Assembly (NCBI GenBank): GCA_930367215.1
Contig: OV884059.1
Coordinates: forward strand, 10,068,945-10,132,944
Reading direction: 5' to 3'
Source of the DNA: Pollenia angustigena
Lineage: Eukaryota > Arthropoda > Insecta > Diptera > Polleniidae
Length of the DNA stretch: 64,000 bases
This document shows, piece by piece, positions 21,491-32,866 of this stretch (the stretch's first letter is position 1; the number at the start of each line of letters is the position of its first letter). Below the pieces are notes generated by a model that made no database searches, was not told the DNA's origin, and was given only the letters and a program-made list of their open reading frames with translations. A program made the translations under genes and the position numbers.

Positions 21491-24200
21491 TGCTTTACCA
21501 TTAACAGCAATAACAACAACAATACATTGTCTTCTATTTCTATCAGTTTTGCCACTTTGTGGGTAATTACCCGAATTTGGTTTAATTTTTCCTGTTTTAA
21601 ATCAAGACTCCATTTTAGTGATGACATTTATTTCTTTTTAAATATTGTTGCTGAAAAATGCATAGTCTTCTGAACCAAAGTCTCGGTTTCTTTTTAAGAA
21701 AAGACTTCAATCATTAAATATGTATATATTTTCAAAAGTTTGGTAATGAATGTCGCAAGATGGACTCTTAGATTTCGATAAAGATGCCTATCATAGTTAT
21801 ATATGACCTGAAATTTATTGAAAAAAGTTATTCATACTAAAAACTAGTTTTAAAAATAAATTTTATTTTCATCTTGCAACTTTTTAGTGTTTTAGTTTAA
21901 AGAATATTTAACGCCCTTTACAGTTGTAAAACTGAATTACGGAAGGGACAGTTGTAAAAAACCCTGCAGACATTTTGTTCATAAGGTATACGAGGTGACA
22001 CATCGCACGGCCTTGCGGTCTAATTGACACATCGCCTTCATTTGTGAAAAGATAAGTTGCGTCAGTTTAATCATGAAGTCGCCTATAAATTGCGAACATC
22101 GATTACTGAATTTCAAAGTAAATTTTGATAATTTGGTGTCATTGTTCAAGCACGAATCTATCCATGACGATGTGCCTGAGCAAAAAGTGAAAGCAGTATG
22201 ACAGTTCGTTTGACAGCTTACCTTTCGTAAGCTCTATGGGAGTTCCCTAGATATATGCAACCAAATGTGGAAGTTAAACTCGATATTTTAGAAGTTTTAT
22301 TTTATGTTTTATTAATTGTTTTTATTTCTTTAATTTTATTTTTGTTAATTTATTTAAAATTACAATAAGAATCCTAACAGTTTGACTAATTTTGATCTTC
22401 TTTCAATTAGTTTGTTGTGTTTTTGCTTCTTTGTAAATGACTTTTTATTTAATAAAACTTCAATTTTATATCAGGTGTAATTGAATTTAAATCTGGTAAT
22501 TTTCCTTCATCTCAAGTATAATTTTGAATTTTACTGGTGGTAACACTGATTTCTATGGAAATTGTTTGTTGTTGTTGCTTGTACTACATAGCAACTGCTG
22601 AATGCCTTCATGAGTAATGATTGCCAGGGTTTAAAAGCATCCATCAGCTGAATGCTTTTTATTTTTGCTTTTGCCACTGCTATTGAAATTTGTAATTTTT
22701 TTTCCAACAGCCAATGTTTTGTTTTTCGTTTGTGCAAAAAAGCAAATCTCCTATTTTGTATATTTTTATTTTCTGACAACTGCTTTTTTACCAGCCAGCG
22801 ACAAAAATGGACAACCACATAAAAAGCAAAAGCTAAAAAAAATTATTTCGCCTTTTGCTTTTTTACTTTTTCCTGAAAGAAGAGCTAGTTAAAAAAGACA
22901 AACCAAAAAAAAAATCTAAAATTCAAAGAACAAAAATTCTTCTCTGGCTGGTTATAACAAAAAGCCGATTCAATAAAATGAAAAGCAGCGGAAGTGTGTG
23001 CTAAAAGCAGTCTGAGCAGAGCTATTAGCTCTGCAAAAAGGCAGATTACAACGAAAAAATACTGATCAGTGTACAAGCAACATGGTTTTTTTATGGTGAT
23101 GAGGAAAAATAAATTTTTGCCTTTCTTCAGTAATGTTGTAGTAATGTTGTTGTTGCTCGCCAAACAAATAAAAAATTCTTGTTGTGTTTGTTTTGCATGA
23201 AAAATATCACTTGTCGTCGTCGAGTATTTTTTTTCGCAATCATGTGCCTTTGCAACCTTTTTTGCTGCTTTTATCTCCTATTTTGCGGCTATTAGCATGC
23301 ATTGGTTTTTGATTTGGCGGCTGTTTGACAGAAGCTGTTTGTTTCATTCTTTTTCCTACCTATTTTTTCCTACAACATAAAAGTAATTGCCGTTGCTTTT
23401 TGAGTTCCATCAAATTGTTAAAAAAGCAAAAGCTGAAAAAAGCCAGTGCCAATTATTTTGTGTGTTTATTTTGCTGCTGCTTTTGAAAAGTGTGGGCTTT
23501 TTTAGCAGTGGAACTTGTCGGCTTTTTAATTTTGATTTTTTTTTTAATAGGAAAAAGGCAAAATTTGGCTGCTTTTGCTAATATGGCGATAGCATTTTAA
23601 ACCCTGATGATTGCTTGATTTCTGGTTTTTTTTTGTATTACTTTTTTCTTTACCAAAACAATCATTGTCGTACCGAACACACAAACATCTTAATTAAAAA
23701 ACGAAGCTAACGATGGTATAAATAACAAAGCACGATGTGCATTATTTGAATGACTGCAAACCAGCAGCGAATGTTTGCGGTTGCGCAAGTTTGATTTTAT
23801 GACCGCAAGCGAGTGTATTTGTTGGTGTTCATTTAATTCGATTTTTTTGCAATCGCACAAAGCCGTTCTCTGATATGTACAAACATTTTCAGTATATGTG
23901 ACCTTCTCCGAAAAACGAGTTCTTGGGAAAATCGATAAAAATGAGAAAAACATTAAAATTTTTCTTTTTTTTACGTTTTTCTCAAAACTTAATTTTCACA
24001 CACTATGTCCCTTTTCAACATTGACGATTTTATATAATAACCAACGTATTCATAAACGATTATTAAATTTAACAAACGTTTATTAAGGATAATTTTCATA
24101 GTAAATTTGTTCTTTGAACCTTTATTAAATTTAAAAATTTTTTATGAATACGGTTATAAGTATTTTAAATAAACATAGAAAATAGAACAACAAATTTCTA
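21491..24200. other. 2.7-kb spacer without a recognised gene
   Basis: No exon-like frame holds up; frames in this stretch are AT-rich and overlap on both strands. About 22640-23590 is unusually rich in GCTTTTGC/AGCAAAAGC words on both strands, resembling a degenerate local repeat. Near 21975-22200 a GC-richer patch (CGCACGGCCTTGCGG) has no recognisable product. Confidence 0.45.
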
Positions 24201-24375
24201 AAATATGTTAAGAACAAAAAAGTTCTTCCTTTCGAACAATTACATTTTAAGCAAAAACAAATTCGAATAATTTTGTTTTTGTTTTAAATGTATTTGTACG
24301 ACAGAATTCTTTCGCATATCGGAAATAATTTTTTTTTTTTTTTTTTTGTTCTTAACATATTTAAGAACTTCTTAA
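24201..24375. mobile_element. MITE-like inverted repeat, AAATATGTTAAGAAC ends
   Basis: AAATATGTTAAGAACAAAAA at the left is inverted at the right (TTTTTGTTCTTAACATATTT), next to an 18-T run. Inner words AAAACAAATTCG and TTCGTACGA-like sequence recur around 49610-49690 and 50180-50220, where another MITE has inserted. Confidence 0.6.
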
Positions 24376-24626
24376 TTTAACAACAATTTTAAGCAATATT
24401 AGATTAAGTGCGGGTAATGTGGTATACCTAGTAGTTTTTAAGACCGCGTTTAAAAAACTGCAGCCAATGTAGAAAAACTGCCATTTTTCCACTTCTTCAT
24501 TTGTCATTGGCCAAAATAGAATGGTTGCTTTTACTTCTGATTCTGTAAATGTAAACAGTCGCTGTCAAACCAACGCAAAAAGCGAAAAGTTGTACACAAA
24601 TTTTCGTTTGTTGTTCGACAGTTCCT

Positions 24627-24859
24627 GGGGCCTGATTCTGGCAGTCGTGATGGAGTACTTTCTCGATTCGAAAGCAATTTCATATCTAATTATTTCAGTC
24701 AATACTGAACGAATCGCAATTATTTTGTTTAGTGTTGTAAAGCATTAATTTGAGTTTCACTATACTGATAAAATAATTTCGATTCGTTCAGTATCGACTG
24801 AAATAAAATTGCTTTCGAATCGAGAAAGTACTCGATCACGACTGCCAGAATTAGGCCCC
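24627..24859. mobile_element. GGGGCC MITE, 233 bp
   Basis: The left GGGGCCTGATTCTGGCAGTC and the right GACTGCCAGAATTAGGCCCC are inverse. Next to the tips lie TACTTTCTCGATTCGAAAGC and GCTTTCGAATCGAGAAAGTA, also inverse. Its siblings are at 15325 and 3505/6336. Confidence 0.9.
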
Positions 24860-24871
24860 TGGTTTCGACTT

Positions 24872-24966
24872 CAGGGGGCAAATCGCGACATTCGATATCG
24901 ATCGAAATTCCCATGTAATTTGTATTGCAATTTCGATCGATATCGAATGCCGTAATTTGCCCCCTG
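24872..24966. mobile_element. 95-bp palindromic hairpin element, CAGGGGGC ends
   Basis: CAGGGGGCAAATCGCGACAT, then TCGATATCGATCGAAAT, folds onto ATTTCGATCGATATCGA, then ATGCCGTAATTTGCCCCCTG, with a loop of about 20 bases. It begins 12 bp after the GGGGCC MITE ends. Confidence 0.75.
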
Positions 24967-25163
24967 TTTTATTAACCTTGTTTTTAGATTGCCAAATGTT
25001 AAGCTTCCACGAAGCCATTTGAGAAAAATATTTACTGCCAATTTTTCAAACTAAAATAAAAATTTTCGATTAGAAATTTATATTTTAAACAAAAAACAAA
25101 TTTGAGTTTTGTTTTTATTGTTGTTTCAATATATTTTCCCAAGCTAAAATTTTTGTTTTATTT

Positions 25164-25240
25164 TGAAAAACAGGCAATAAAACCACATTTTCAGAGATAT
25201 ATGAAAAACAGGCAATAAAACCACATTTTCAGAGATATTT
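25164..25240 (+). repeat. 38-bp tandem duplication
   Basis: GAAAAACAGGCAATAAAACC followed by ACATTTTCAGAGATAT occurs twice in immediate succession with no change, which implies a recent local duplication. Confidence 0.85.
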
Positions 25241-25276
25241 AAGAAAATATTGCAAATCCCACTAAACACGACTTTA

Positions 25277-25968
25277 AGCAAGTCAGAGAGAATGCTATAT
25301 TCGTCTATGCCAAATCTTTTATGCCCTTCCCGATGATGCGATAAAGCAGAAAGTTATATAAATAACGCTCTTTAGATATAAATAAATCAATTTGGTGCCA
25401 CGCTCTCTTTCAAATCCCGTAATGTCTTTGTACGAACGGTACCATGCCCACTTCTCCTATCCCGCCCACATTTTGTCGGATGTTGTGTATTGATAACCAA
25501 GATGCTTGTACCTTATTTGGAAACGTGGGCTCTTCTCGTACTCCAGATTTAAAGAAATTTATAATTTGTTTTTATGGGAAGTGCCTCGCCGCGCCGACCT
25601 CGTAAATTTTGCTCTTGCAGATCTCTAGATTGACAGAACAAAATAAATAAAAAAAACATCAACAACAACAAAAAATGAATGGGTAATTTATGGACCGATC
25701 TGGCTGAATTTCAATAGAAAAATTTAAGTGAGCAGATCTAAAATAAATATATACCAACCAAGTCCCCATGCTATTTGGGGTCTTTGGAAATCCTATTTCA
25801 ACAGACGAACAGACAGCCGGTCAACCGGATTTAAACTTCTCTTCTCATAGGGATCCAGAATATATACACTTTTTAGTGTCTAGAAATAATACTGTTCAAG
25901 TAACAAACGGAATGACAAACTTATATCTATAGATAGAGTATACTCTTTTTTCGGCGAAGAGTATAAAA
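25277..25968 (+). repeat. dispersed repeat, 'GCTATATTCG' family copy
   Basis: It begins AAGCAAGTCAGAGAGAATGC and TATATTCGTCTATGCCAAAT. It ends with ACGGAATGACAAACTTATA, ATAGAGTATACTC and CGGCGAAGAGTATAAAA. The AGAGTATACTC/GAGTATA words at the end form a small hairpin. Confidence 0.65.
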
Positions 25969-26860
25969 TCTGAAGTTTATGTGGTATACAATATGCTGGT
26001 AATGTAGTATAGTGCACTACTTTACCAACTCATAGTTTTTTCTTTAAAGTAGTTGTTGTGTTTTGTGCAAATTTTTACTTTATTGTAATTAAAAAAAAAA
26101 CAATTTAGGTAAAACAAATCACAATTTCATTAATGTTTTTATTTAGTTTAAAAAAAGGCACGGTACCACATTACCAGCCTATACCACATTATCCGCACTT
26201 GCTCTATGAAAATAAAACTAATAATTTTTCTAAAGAACAGTATTAAAATCCAGTTTTTATCACGATTCATATACATATATATTTTTAACAAGCTTATTAA
26301 GTTAGTATAAAACATAGACCAATTTAAAGTTATTTTACATTTACTGACTCTAAATACTTAGGTGTAGTTTACTTTGCAACAAGAAAATGTCGGCCTAGAA
26401 CGACTTTAAAATTAAACTTTTAATGATTTCAAAATTTTTCAAAGAAATCACGGTAAAATTTAATGATATTTTTTTCATTTTTTATTTTAATATGTTATTA
26501 AAATATATAAAAAAACAAAGAAAATAATACTAAACTCTTTAGTGAAAAAGTTTTTTAAAAGTATAATATTGCAACAATTATGATTTTTCATTGAACTGTT
26601 GGTTTTTAATGGAAGTGTTTAAAATTTAAATTAGGCTTAAGTACATCAAACGCAAACAGTAGAACGGCAAAGAATTCTGATGATGGGAATGTGTTTATTC
26701 TTGAAACAAGCAAATACAACCCGAGTTCAATTTCGTGTTCAGTCGAGAATAAAATTATCAAAAAAAAAAAAAGTTTTTAATTTATTTCATGTTGTAAATT
26801 CCTTCCTTCAGTTAAAAACAATTTGATGGACTAAAGCCTAATTTAAATATCAAAAACTTC
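25969..26860. other. spacer, nothing recognised
   Basis: AT-rich with A-runs. No gene or clear element was seen. Confidence 0.4.
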
Positions 26861-27135
26861 AAGTATAATATCGAGCCATAACCGCAAAAAAGGCGTAAGC
26901 GACAAAAACAAAATTTTACAGAAGGTTTTTTTATTTTATTTCGTAAAATTTTGTATGAAATTTGTCGCTTGGGATAAAATTGAAAACTTTCATAGTGTGA
27001 ACCCAGACTTATGTGACCATGATATTTTAGAAGATGCAAGTGTTGCCAGTAAAGTCATTTATTTAAAAAGAAAACCAAAATTTAAAATGATGTCGCTTAA
27101 GCTTTTTTGCGGTAAAGGCTCGATATTGTCTTAAT
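26861..27135. repeat. inverted repeat, ATATCGAGCC..GCGAC arms
   Basis: ATATCGAGCCATAACCGCAA, then AAAAGGCGTAAGCGAC, pairs with GTCGCTTAAGCTTTTTTGCG, then GTAAAGGCTCGATAT. Between them, 26980-27009 (AACTTTCATAGTGTGAACCC, then AGACTTA) is a solo end of the TTAGTCTGGG MITE family. Confidence 0.6.
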
Positions 27136-27752
27136 AATTTAACAGTCAACTTTTCCATAAAAAACAGTTGGTTTTCTTTAGTAAAGTTATCTGGGAAAGA
27201 TATATAGCAATTATTTTCTAAACAGACTAGTTTAGAACTAAAATATTCTAAACTTTTAAAAATTTCCTTTAAAATCTTCAAAAAAAAGAACACTTTGCTA
27301 AAACATATTTTAACAGTTTTTTTTCATATTTTTTGTTAGAATTTAAATAATAAACTAAAAAATAAAACAGTTAAGCCCAAAAGTTTACGACAAAATAATA
27401 CCAAAAAATATTTAACAAAAAAAAAAAAAAAAAAAAAAAAAAAACAAGTTTAATATGCAAAATTTTGCGTTTTATTGCTTCTAATAAGAGGCTGAGTTTG
27501 GGGATCTGGTAGAATTGCAAAAGAAAAATTAGTAACTAACTCGGAAAACTGTTAAAATTTAGACCAAGCATTAAAAAAAAACTGATCTAAAAACTCAAAA
27601 TTATAATCAATTTTAGTACGACAACATTAAACTTTAATCCGCGATCAAATATGCGCTTAAATATGACAGGTATTATATAATAATTCATTGAAACTGTGTT
27701 ACTTATTTAATTTTTCTTTTGTCGTATTTAAGGATCCTATTTCAGAATATGA
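27136..27752. other. spacer with a long A-run
   Basis: No gene was seen. An A-run of about 25 bases ends near 27444. Confidence 0.4.
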
Positions 27753-28113
27753 ATATGGGCATTTCCCCAGAATGGTCTACCAGGATGAAAAAATAAAATA
27801 TTGATTATCATCGTCTTTTATTGTTTATTATTAGAAAAAAAGTCTATATGCTCGTATAAAAGAATGGTTTCCTAGCATATCTGAGCTGTTTTACTTGAGA
27901 AAATTGGGCTGGAAACTGGAAAATTTTATAATTTCCTGTATTTTCTACTTCTAAAGACATTTTTATATACTTATTTTACATGAAAAAAAAATATGTTATG
28001 TTTACACTCTTTCTTCATAATCTCTCCATTACAATTAATTGTAAAAGGAGTATTAAGTTTTTTTGTTAAGGAAATTTTAAGACATTTATGGTAAAATGCA
28101 TGGTGATAATAAT

Positions 28114-28820
28114 AAAAACAAGTAAGAAAGTACAGTCGGTCAAGCCCGACCATATGATACCCTACACCACAGTATTTAAAAACACATCATGCGTATGTGT
28201 CCATATAAATATGGATTTATCTATGTTTATAAACTTCATGAAAATTGGTTTGAAAGTTTTTGAGAGGCAGAAATTGCCCCCACCACCCCTTGTGGTCCTA
28301 TTTTTGAAAAACTGTATAGCTAATGTGTCCCTATAGATATGGATCTATCTATGTTTTAAATTTCATTAAAATCGGTTTGAGAGGCAGAAATTGCCCCTAT
28401 CTCCCTTCGTGGTCCTATTTTTAAAAAAATGCATACATTCTGTGTCCATATAGATATGGTTCTATCTATGTTTTAAATTTCGTTGAAATGGGTTTGATAG
28501 TTTCTGAGAGGAAGAAATTTCCCCCTATCTTCCCTCGTGGTCCTACGATTCGGCCCATTTTCAATAGGCTTGGTCCTTGTGCCAATAAGAACCTATGACC
28601 CAAATTTCATCAAATTATCTCCAAAATTGCGACCTGTACTTTGCGCACAAGGTTACATGGACAGCCAGCCAGCCAGACGGACATCGTTAGTTCGACTCAG
28701 AAAGTGATTCTAAGACGATCGGTATACTTTAAGGTGGGTCTAGGACCAATATTTTAAGGCGTTACATACATCAGCACAAATGCATAATACCCTCTCCACT
28801 ATTGTGGTGTGGGTATAAAA
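28114..28820 (+). repeat. dispersed repeat, 'AAACAAGTAAGAAAGTACAG' family, full-length copy
   Basis: It begins AAAAACAAGTAAGAAAGTAC and GTCGGTCAAGCCCGACCAT, then TACCCTACACCACAGTA. It ends CATAATACCCTCTCCACTAT, then TGTGGTGTGGGTATAAAA. The TACCCTACACCACA/TGTGGTGTGGGTA pair is inverted between the ends. About 120-bp internal units (ATCGGTTTGA, GAGGCAGAAATTGCCCC, CTTGTGGTCCTA) repeat three to four times. Partial copies lie at 9785, 13532, 31893 and 61590. The encoded frames look accidental. Confidence 0.8.
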
Positions 28821-28835
28821 ACATATGGAAAAATC

Positions 28836-29210
28836 GTACGTTCGCGATCCGTACGTTCGCGACCGGTACATAAGCCAATTAAATAAAAACCAAGAGAGAT
28901 ATGTTGTAAAAACTGGATGGAGACCTACATTAATACACTTTTAAAATAAATTAATCACTTTTGAAAATTCCGTTTCATTACGCAGATTTTTACATTTCAC
29001 TACTGTCAGCCGAAGTTGACTTCTATTTTGCGTACGTTCGTGACCACACGTTTATAACTCTTATTATGAAAACTTAAACTCGATGAAATCCATCTTTTGT
29101 ACTAAACATAGAGCTATCCAAATGCTATCGAATCGCAAAAAAATGCTAGGAAAAGTTTTATTTTCTATATTATTTGTACATCAAAAGCGTACGAACGTAC
29201 GTTCGTGACC
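28836..29210. repeat. GTACGTTCG(C/T)GA(C/T)C motif cluster
   Basis: GTACGTTCGCGATCC and GTACGTTCGCGACC lie back to back at 28837-28864. GTACGTTCGTGACC occurs at about 29032 and again at about 29198, where it overlaps the palindrome GTACGAACGTAC. This is a striking CpG-bearing motif in otherwise AT-rich DNA. Confidence 0.7.
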
Positions 29211-29572
29211 CCAGGAAATGCCCATATAAAAAATTATGAACATTTTTCTTGGTTTTTTTAATTTTAAAATTTTTTTTTTAAATCTTTTAGATTTTCAAAC
29301 TCAGCTTTTATCTATGATTAATTTTAAGTTATCTTTTTCATCTTAATTTCATGCTTTTTTAAGTCAAATTTTGTTTAAATCTAATCTAATTTGCTCCTAA
29401 TATTTTTTCCCATGTTTTATTTTTAAAATTTTATTTTTACTTTATAAATGTATTAAAATTGTATTAAGTTTTTTTTTTAATTTAAGAAAACAATTTTGTA
29501 TAAAATAAAGCTTAAAATTAAATATTTAATTAAAAAAAAAAAAATATTAACCTAATAAGAAAAAAAAACTAT

Positions 29573-29790
29573 CGGGCATTTTCCAGAAATCAAAATAAAG
29601 TGGAATTGAAATCGAACGAAATTTTGATTTAAATTACAAATTTACAAAACATTTTTCCAGTTTTGAAGAATTGTTTTTGCAAAGATAATTGGTACTCAAA
29701 GTATGAAGTAAATAAAGAGGAATATTTATTTGAACTTTCTTTTTCAAACTTGTTTAATTTTAAATCCACTTCATTTCGATTTATGCCCGT
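29573..29790 (+). repeat. two-copy dispersed repeat, copy 2
   Basis: It starts GGGCATTTTCCAGAAATCAA, then GAATTGAAATCGAACGAA, and continues collinear with 7759-7985 through AATTGGTACTCAAAG. Confidence 0.45.
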
Positions 29791-30304
29791 ATATAATTTT
29801 ATTATTCACGAATTGAAAAAAAAATATATACAGCCTAAAAAACAATACACACAATTTATTTATTGTACAATCTAATAAAACATTAAAAATCCAAAAAAAA
29901 AATATGTTAGAAATTTGTCTTTTAATTGAATTGTTTAGAAAAACATACTAGACCAAAGGTAGGTCAAAAATAGCTAATTTTAATTTTCAAAGTCTGATAT
30001 TTCGGAAACTATAAGAGATAAACTATGCATGTCGCGAACTTTATTATAGAACTTGTCTAGTACATTCTACTAATTTACTTGGGAGGCTCTTCTGATAGGG
30101 GTATATACACCAAATGCTAAGCTTAAGCTCGAATACACGTCCTTAATAAGCACCTGAAATTTTATTTCAATCGGACTACCCGTTTACAAGTTCCAGAATT
30201 ATTTACATTATTTTTCAAATCTCTGCCCCCGGTATGTCGCTTACGATCAATTGGCACAACAAAAAAATTTTAAACATGACTTACGATCAAATCAAATACC
30301 TTAT

Positions 30305-30549
30305 CGTCGGCTTAATATGCAAACCACCTGCTAACTGCCTTTCAGTACATTTTACAGGAGAAACAAACAACTTTTTATATTTCATATTTGCAGCTTAAAA
30401 GGAAAATCAAAAATACATTCTTAACACACTTCAAGACTCAAATTGAAGAAAAACTACATACTGGTCGACGAGGCGTATCTTTCTCTACCACACTGCATCG
30501 AAATCTCAATTAAAAAGTGTATTTAGCAGGTTTGCATATTAAGCCGACG
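30305..30549. mobile_element. MITE, CGTCGGCTTAATATGC ends, 245 bp
   Basis: CGTCGGCTTAATATGCAAAC, then CTGCTAA, and TTAGCAGGTTTGCATATTAA, then GCCGACG, are inverse. A truncated copy with the same core lies at 5316-5525. Confidence 0.85.
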
Positions 30550-31305
30550 CACAGTGCGGCCGATTGCCAAAAAGCTTGCCAAAATTCGAAAATTCAAGTC
30601 GCTGATTACAAATTTTAGGTCAAATGTGCGGAAATTCACCCTCTTCACCCCTAATCGACCACCGCCTGCGGTATAATATCAAATTAATTTATCATAATCA
30701 AGTTACATATGGGTAATTTCAAAGTGTTGAACGTGACAGTCGTACGCATCAAAAATGCAATAACATTTTAAGCAAAAAATATTTTTACGTTTTCTTAACC
30801 CTTAAATTATAACACTAAGAAAGCACTGTTATCTATGCTTAAGTTTATGGAGGGCGCGATTCTAGGTCAAAGATAATGGCAAAAGAAGAAGCGGTTCGGA
30901 CGTGAAAAAAAACAGAAGTAGTTTTTGTGGCCATGTATAAAAAGGCGTAATTCAGCGAAACCTGGCACAATTTTTTAGTCAAACTACTTTCAGAATTTTA
31001 CGTACAAAATAATACGATCAGTTGTGTGATTCAATAATGACTGCAATGTAACTGATGCTTTATATTCATTGAAAGAAAGACCTAAAGCCGGATAGCATTG
31101 AAACCTTGGTAAATCACCAGTAGTGGACACACTGCAACCTAAAAACAAGATTATTTTTATAGTTGAGAAAATTCTGAAAAAATTCATATGGGTTTTTTTA
31201 ACAATTAACGAATTCGATTTGTTTAAGAAAGATAATAGCTTATCGCAAAAATTGTTGAATAATTTTTTTGTTAAAACAAATTATTAATAACTTTTGGGCA
31301 ACATA
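30550..31305. other. spacer, nothing recognised
   Basis: A slightly GC-richer patch at 30545-30680 shows no frame of note. No gene was seen. Confidence 0.4.
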
Positions 31306-31515
31306 GGGCCTGTTCGTAAATGCATTACTGCAGTGCATCATACAACCAAACATTGCTTTGCACTGCCAATTTAAGTTTGCTGTTGATATTTTTTGGCGGG
31401 AGCCATTTCTCCACTCCGTATTTTAAACTTGGTTGTGCGTCATCTGCTTAAGCAAAGTATTTTAGGGCATTTAAATTTTCATTTGCAGCGCAGTGATGCA
31501 TTTACGAACAGGCCC
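31306..31515. mobile_element. MITE, GGGCCTGTTCGTAAATGCA ends, ATA duplication
   Basis: GGGCCTGTTCGTAAATGCAT, then ACTGCAGTGCA, and TGCAGCGCAGTGATGCATTT, then ACGAACAGGCCC, are inverse. ATA flanks both sides (31303-31305 and 31516-31518). Confidence 0.85.
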
Positions 31516-31892
31516 ATAATTATTAATAATTGTTGTTTAAGGCATGCCAAATGTTTCTGAATTTCAATAAAATAAATGAAAAATAAATTTTTGACTGGGA
31601 ATTTTTGGCAAAGCATCGTTAGAAAAAAAACCCATAACAATTCAACGGACAGGAGGTGGCAGCTGAATTTTGGCTTAATCGATAGTTAATAATTTTCCAA
31701 GTAACCTCTAAAAGGTTATCTGTCATTTACAAAATTTTTAACGTATTTTACTAACCTTCAAACGTACATTAAATTTGATTTTAATAAATTTTCTCTGATG
31801 CACGCGCTTTCACACGTTTAAAGGTTTTACCGAATAACTAAACCAATATTGCGCTTGAAAAAAAGGCCAATCTCCAACTGAAAATAAAGAAA

Positions 31893-32040
31893 GATTTTGG
31901 GGTATAGGACGTTACTCTTATAAACAATTTTTACTTCTTATAGGATCCCTCTAGCCAACTGCATACTAAAAAAAATAGCGACCTGTACCTAGCGCAAAAG
32001 GTTTACATGAACAGAAAACAAGCTGAATGGACATCATTAT
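31893..32040 (+). repeat. fragment of the AGTAAGAAAGTACAG dispersed repeat
   Basis: AAAATAGCGACCTGTACCTA, then GCGCAAAAGGTTTACATG and GGACATCATTATT, corresponds to the GCGACCTGTACTTTGCGCAC...GGACATCGTTAG part of 28114-28820. It is diverged. Confidence 0.5.
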
Positions 32041-32114
32041 TATTTCTGTGGTACACACATTTTTTCCACCTAAGCTAATCCCGCGAAGCTCTACGCTTGT
32101 CTGCAGGAGACCAG

Positions 32115-32190
32115 AGTTTCTGGCAGGAATCGAAACCGCAACCCACGCACTGATAGACTAGCTCACTACCAGCTAGCCTAGCGTGGCACT
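32115..32190 (-). repeat. tRNA-like sequence, probable SINE head
   Basis: Read on the minus strand, TAGCTGGTAGTG fits a Pol III A box, and GGTTTCGATTCC, about 45 bases later, fits a B box with one extra T. No complete cloverleaf with a matched acceptor stem was found, so it is not called a tRNA gene. It sits inside a patchwork of dispersed-repeat fragments. Confidence 0.5.
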
Positions 32191-32866
32191 CTAAGCGTGA
32201 TACCCTCCAGATCTATCGTGGCAAAGGGTTTACATAACAATAAGTTTTCAAGTCGATCAAATTTTATGGCGACGCTCTAAATTATCTTACTTGCGCTAAA
32301 TATTGCCTACCTATTTCTTTTTTTTTTTATTTTTTTATTTATAATGTTCCTTATTTATACGCACTAAAATCACACCACTCTTTGATTTGTTTTTTTTTTA
32401 ATGATTTGAATGTTTTAATATTCATATGGCTGGGGAGTGAGTGACTTCTAACTTTCTATACAACTTACTATACATATTTCTCGTAAGTTTTTTTTTTGCA
32501 TAGCTATTTACCTACAATATGTATACAACATAACTAATCATAATACTAAAAATGCGCCATTTCAAAATACAGAAGAAGAAAAAAAACAGCCAATGACATT
32601 ATAAAGCAACATTTAGATCAACTTTTTCCAAAAAACTAGTTTCAAACACAATACTTTTCTAATATTTTCTTAAAAAAATAAAATTCCTTTTGATTTATTT
32701 TACGTACATACATATGAATTTTTTATTAATGTTAAATCAAGAAATAATTTAGAAAATTGTTAAAGCTAAAAAAAAAACTTTTCAAGCATTATTAAAAAAA
32801 AAAAAAACCGCCAAAACCAAGCTTTTGTCATAAAAAATGAAGATTTTACCTCTTGTTGTTTACTTT

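Larger units (their letters stand above)
27753..29227. mobile_element. possible 1.5-kb DNA element, ATATGGGCATTTCC ends, with nested repeat
   Basis: ATATGGGCATTTCCCC at the left is inverted at the right as CCAGGAAATGCCCATAT. The dispersed repeat 28114-28820 lies inside. Target duplications were not recognised, so the pairing of the two ends is tentative. Confidence 0.4.

Noticed and set aside
32115..32190. Functional tRNA gene on the minus strand
   Set aside because: The B box has an extra base, and no matched acceptor stem or anticodon arm could be drawn, so it is listed only as tRNA-like.
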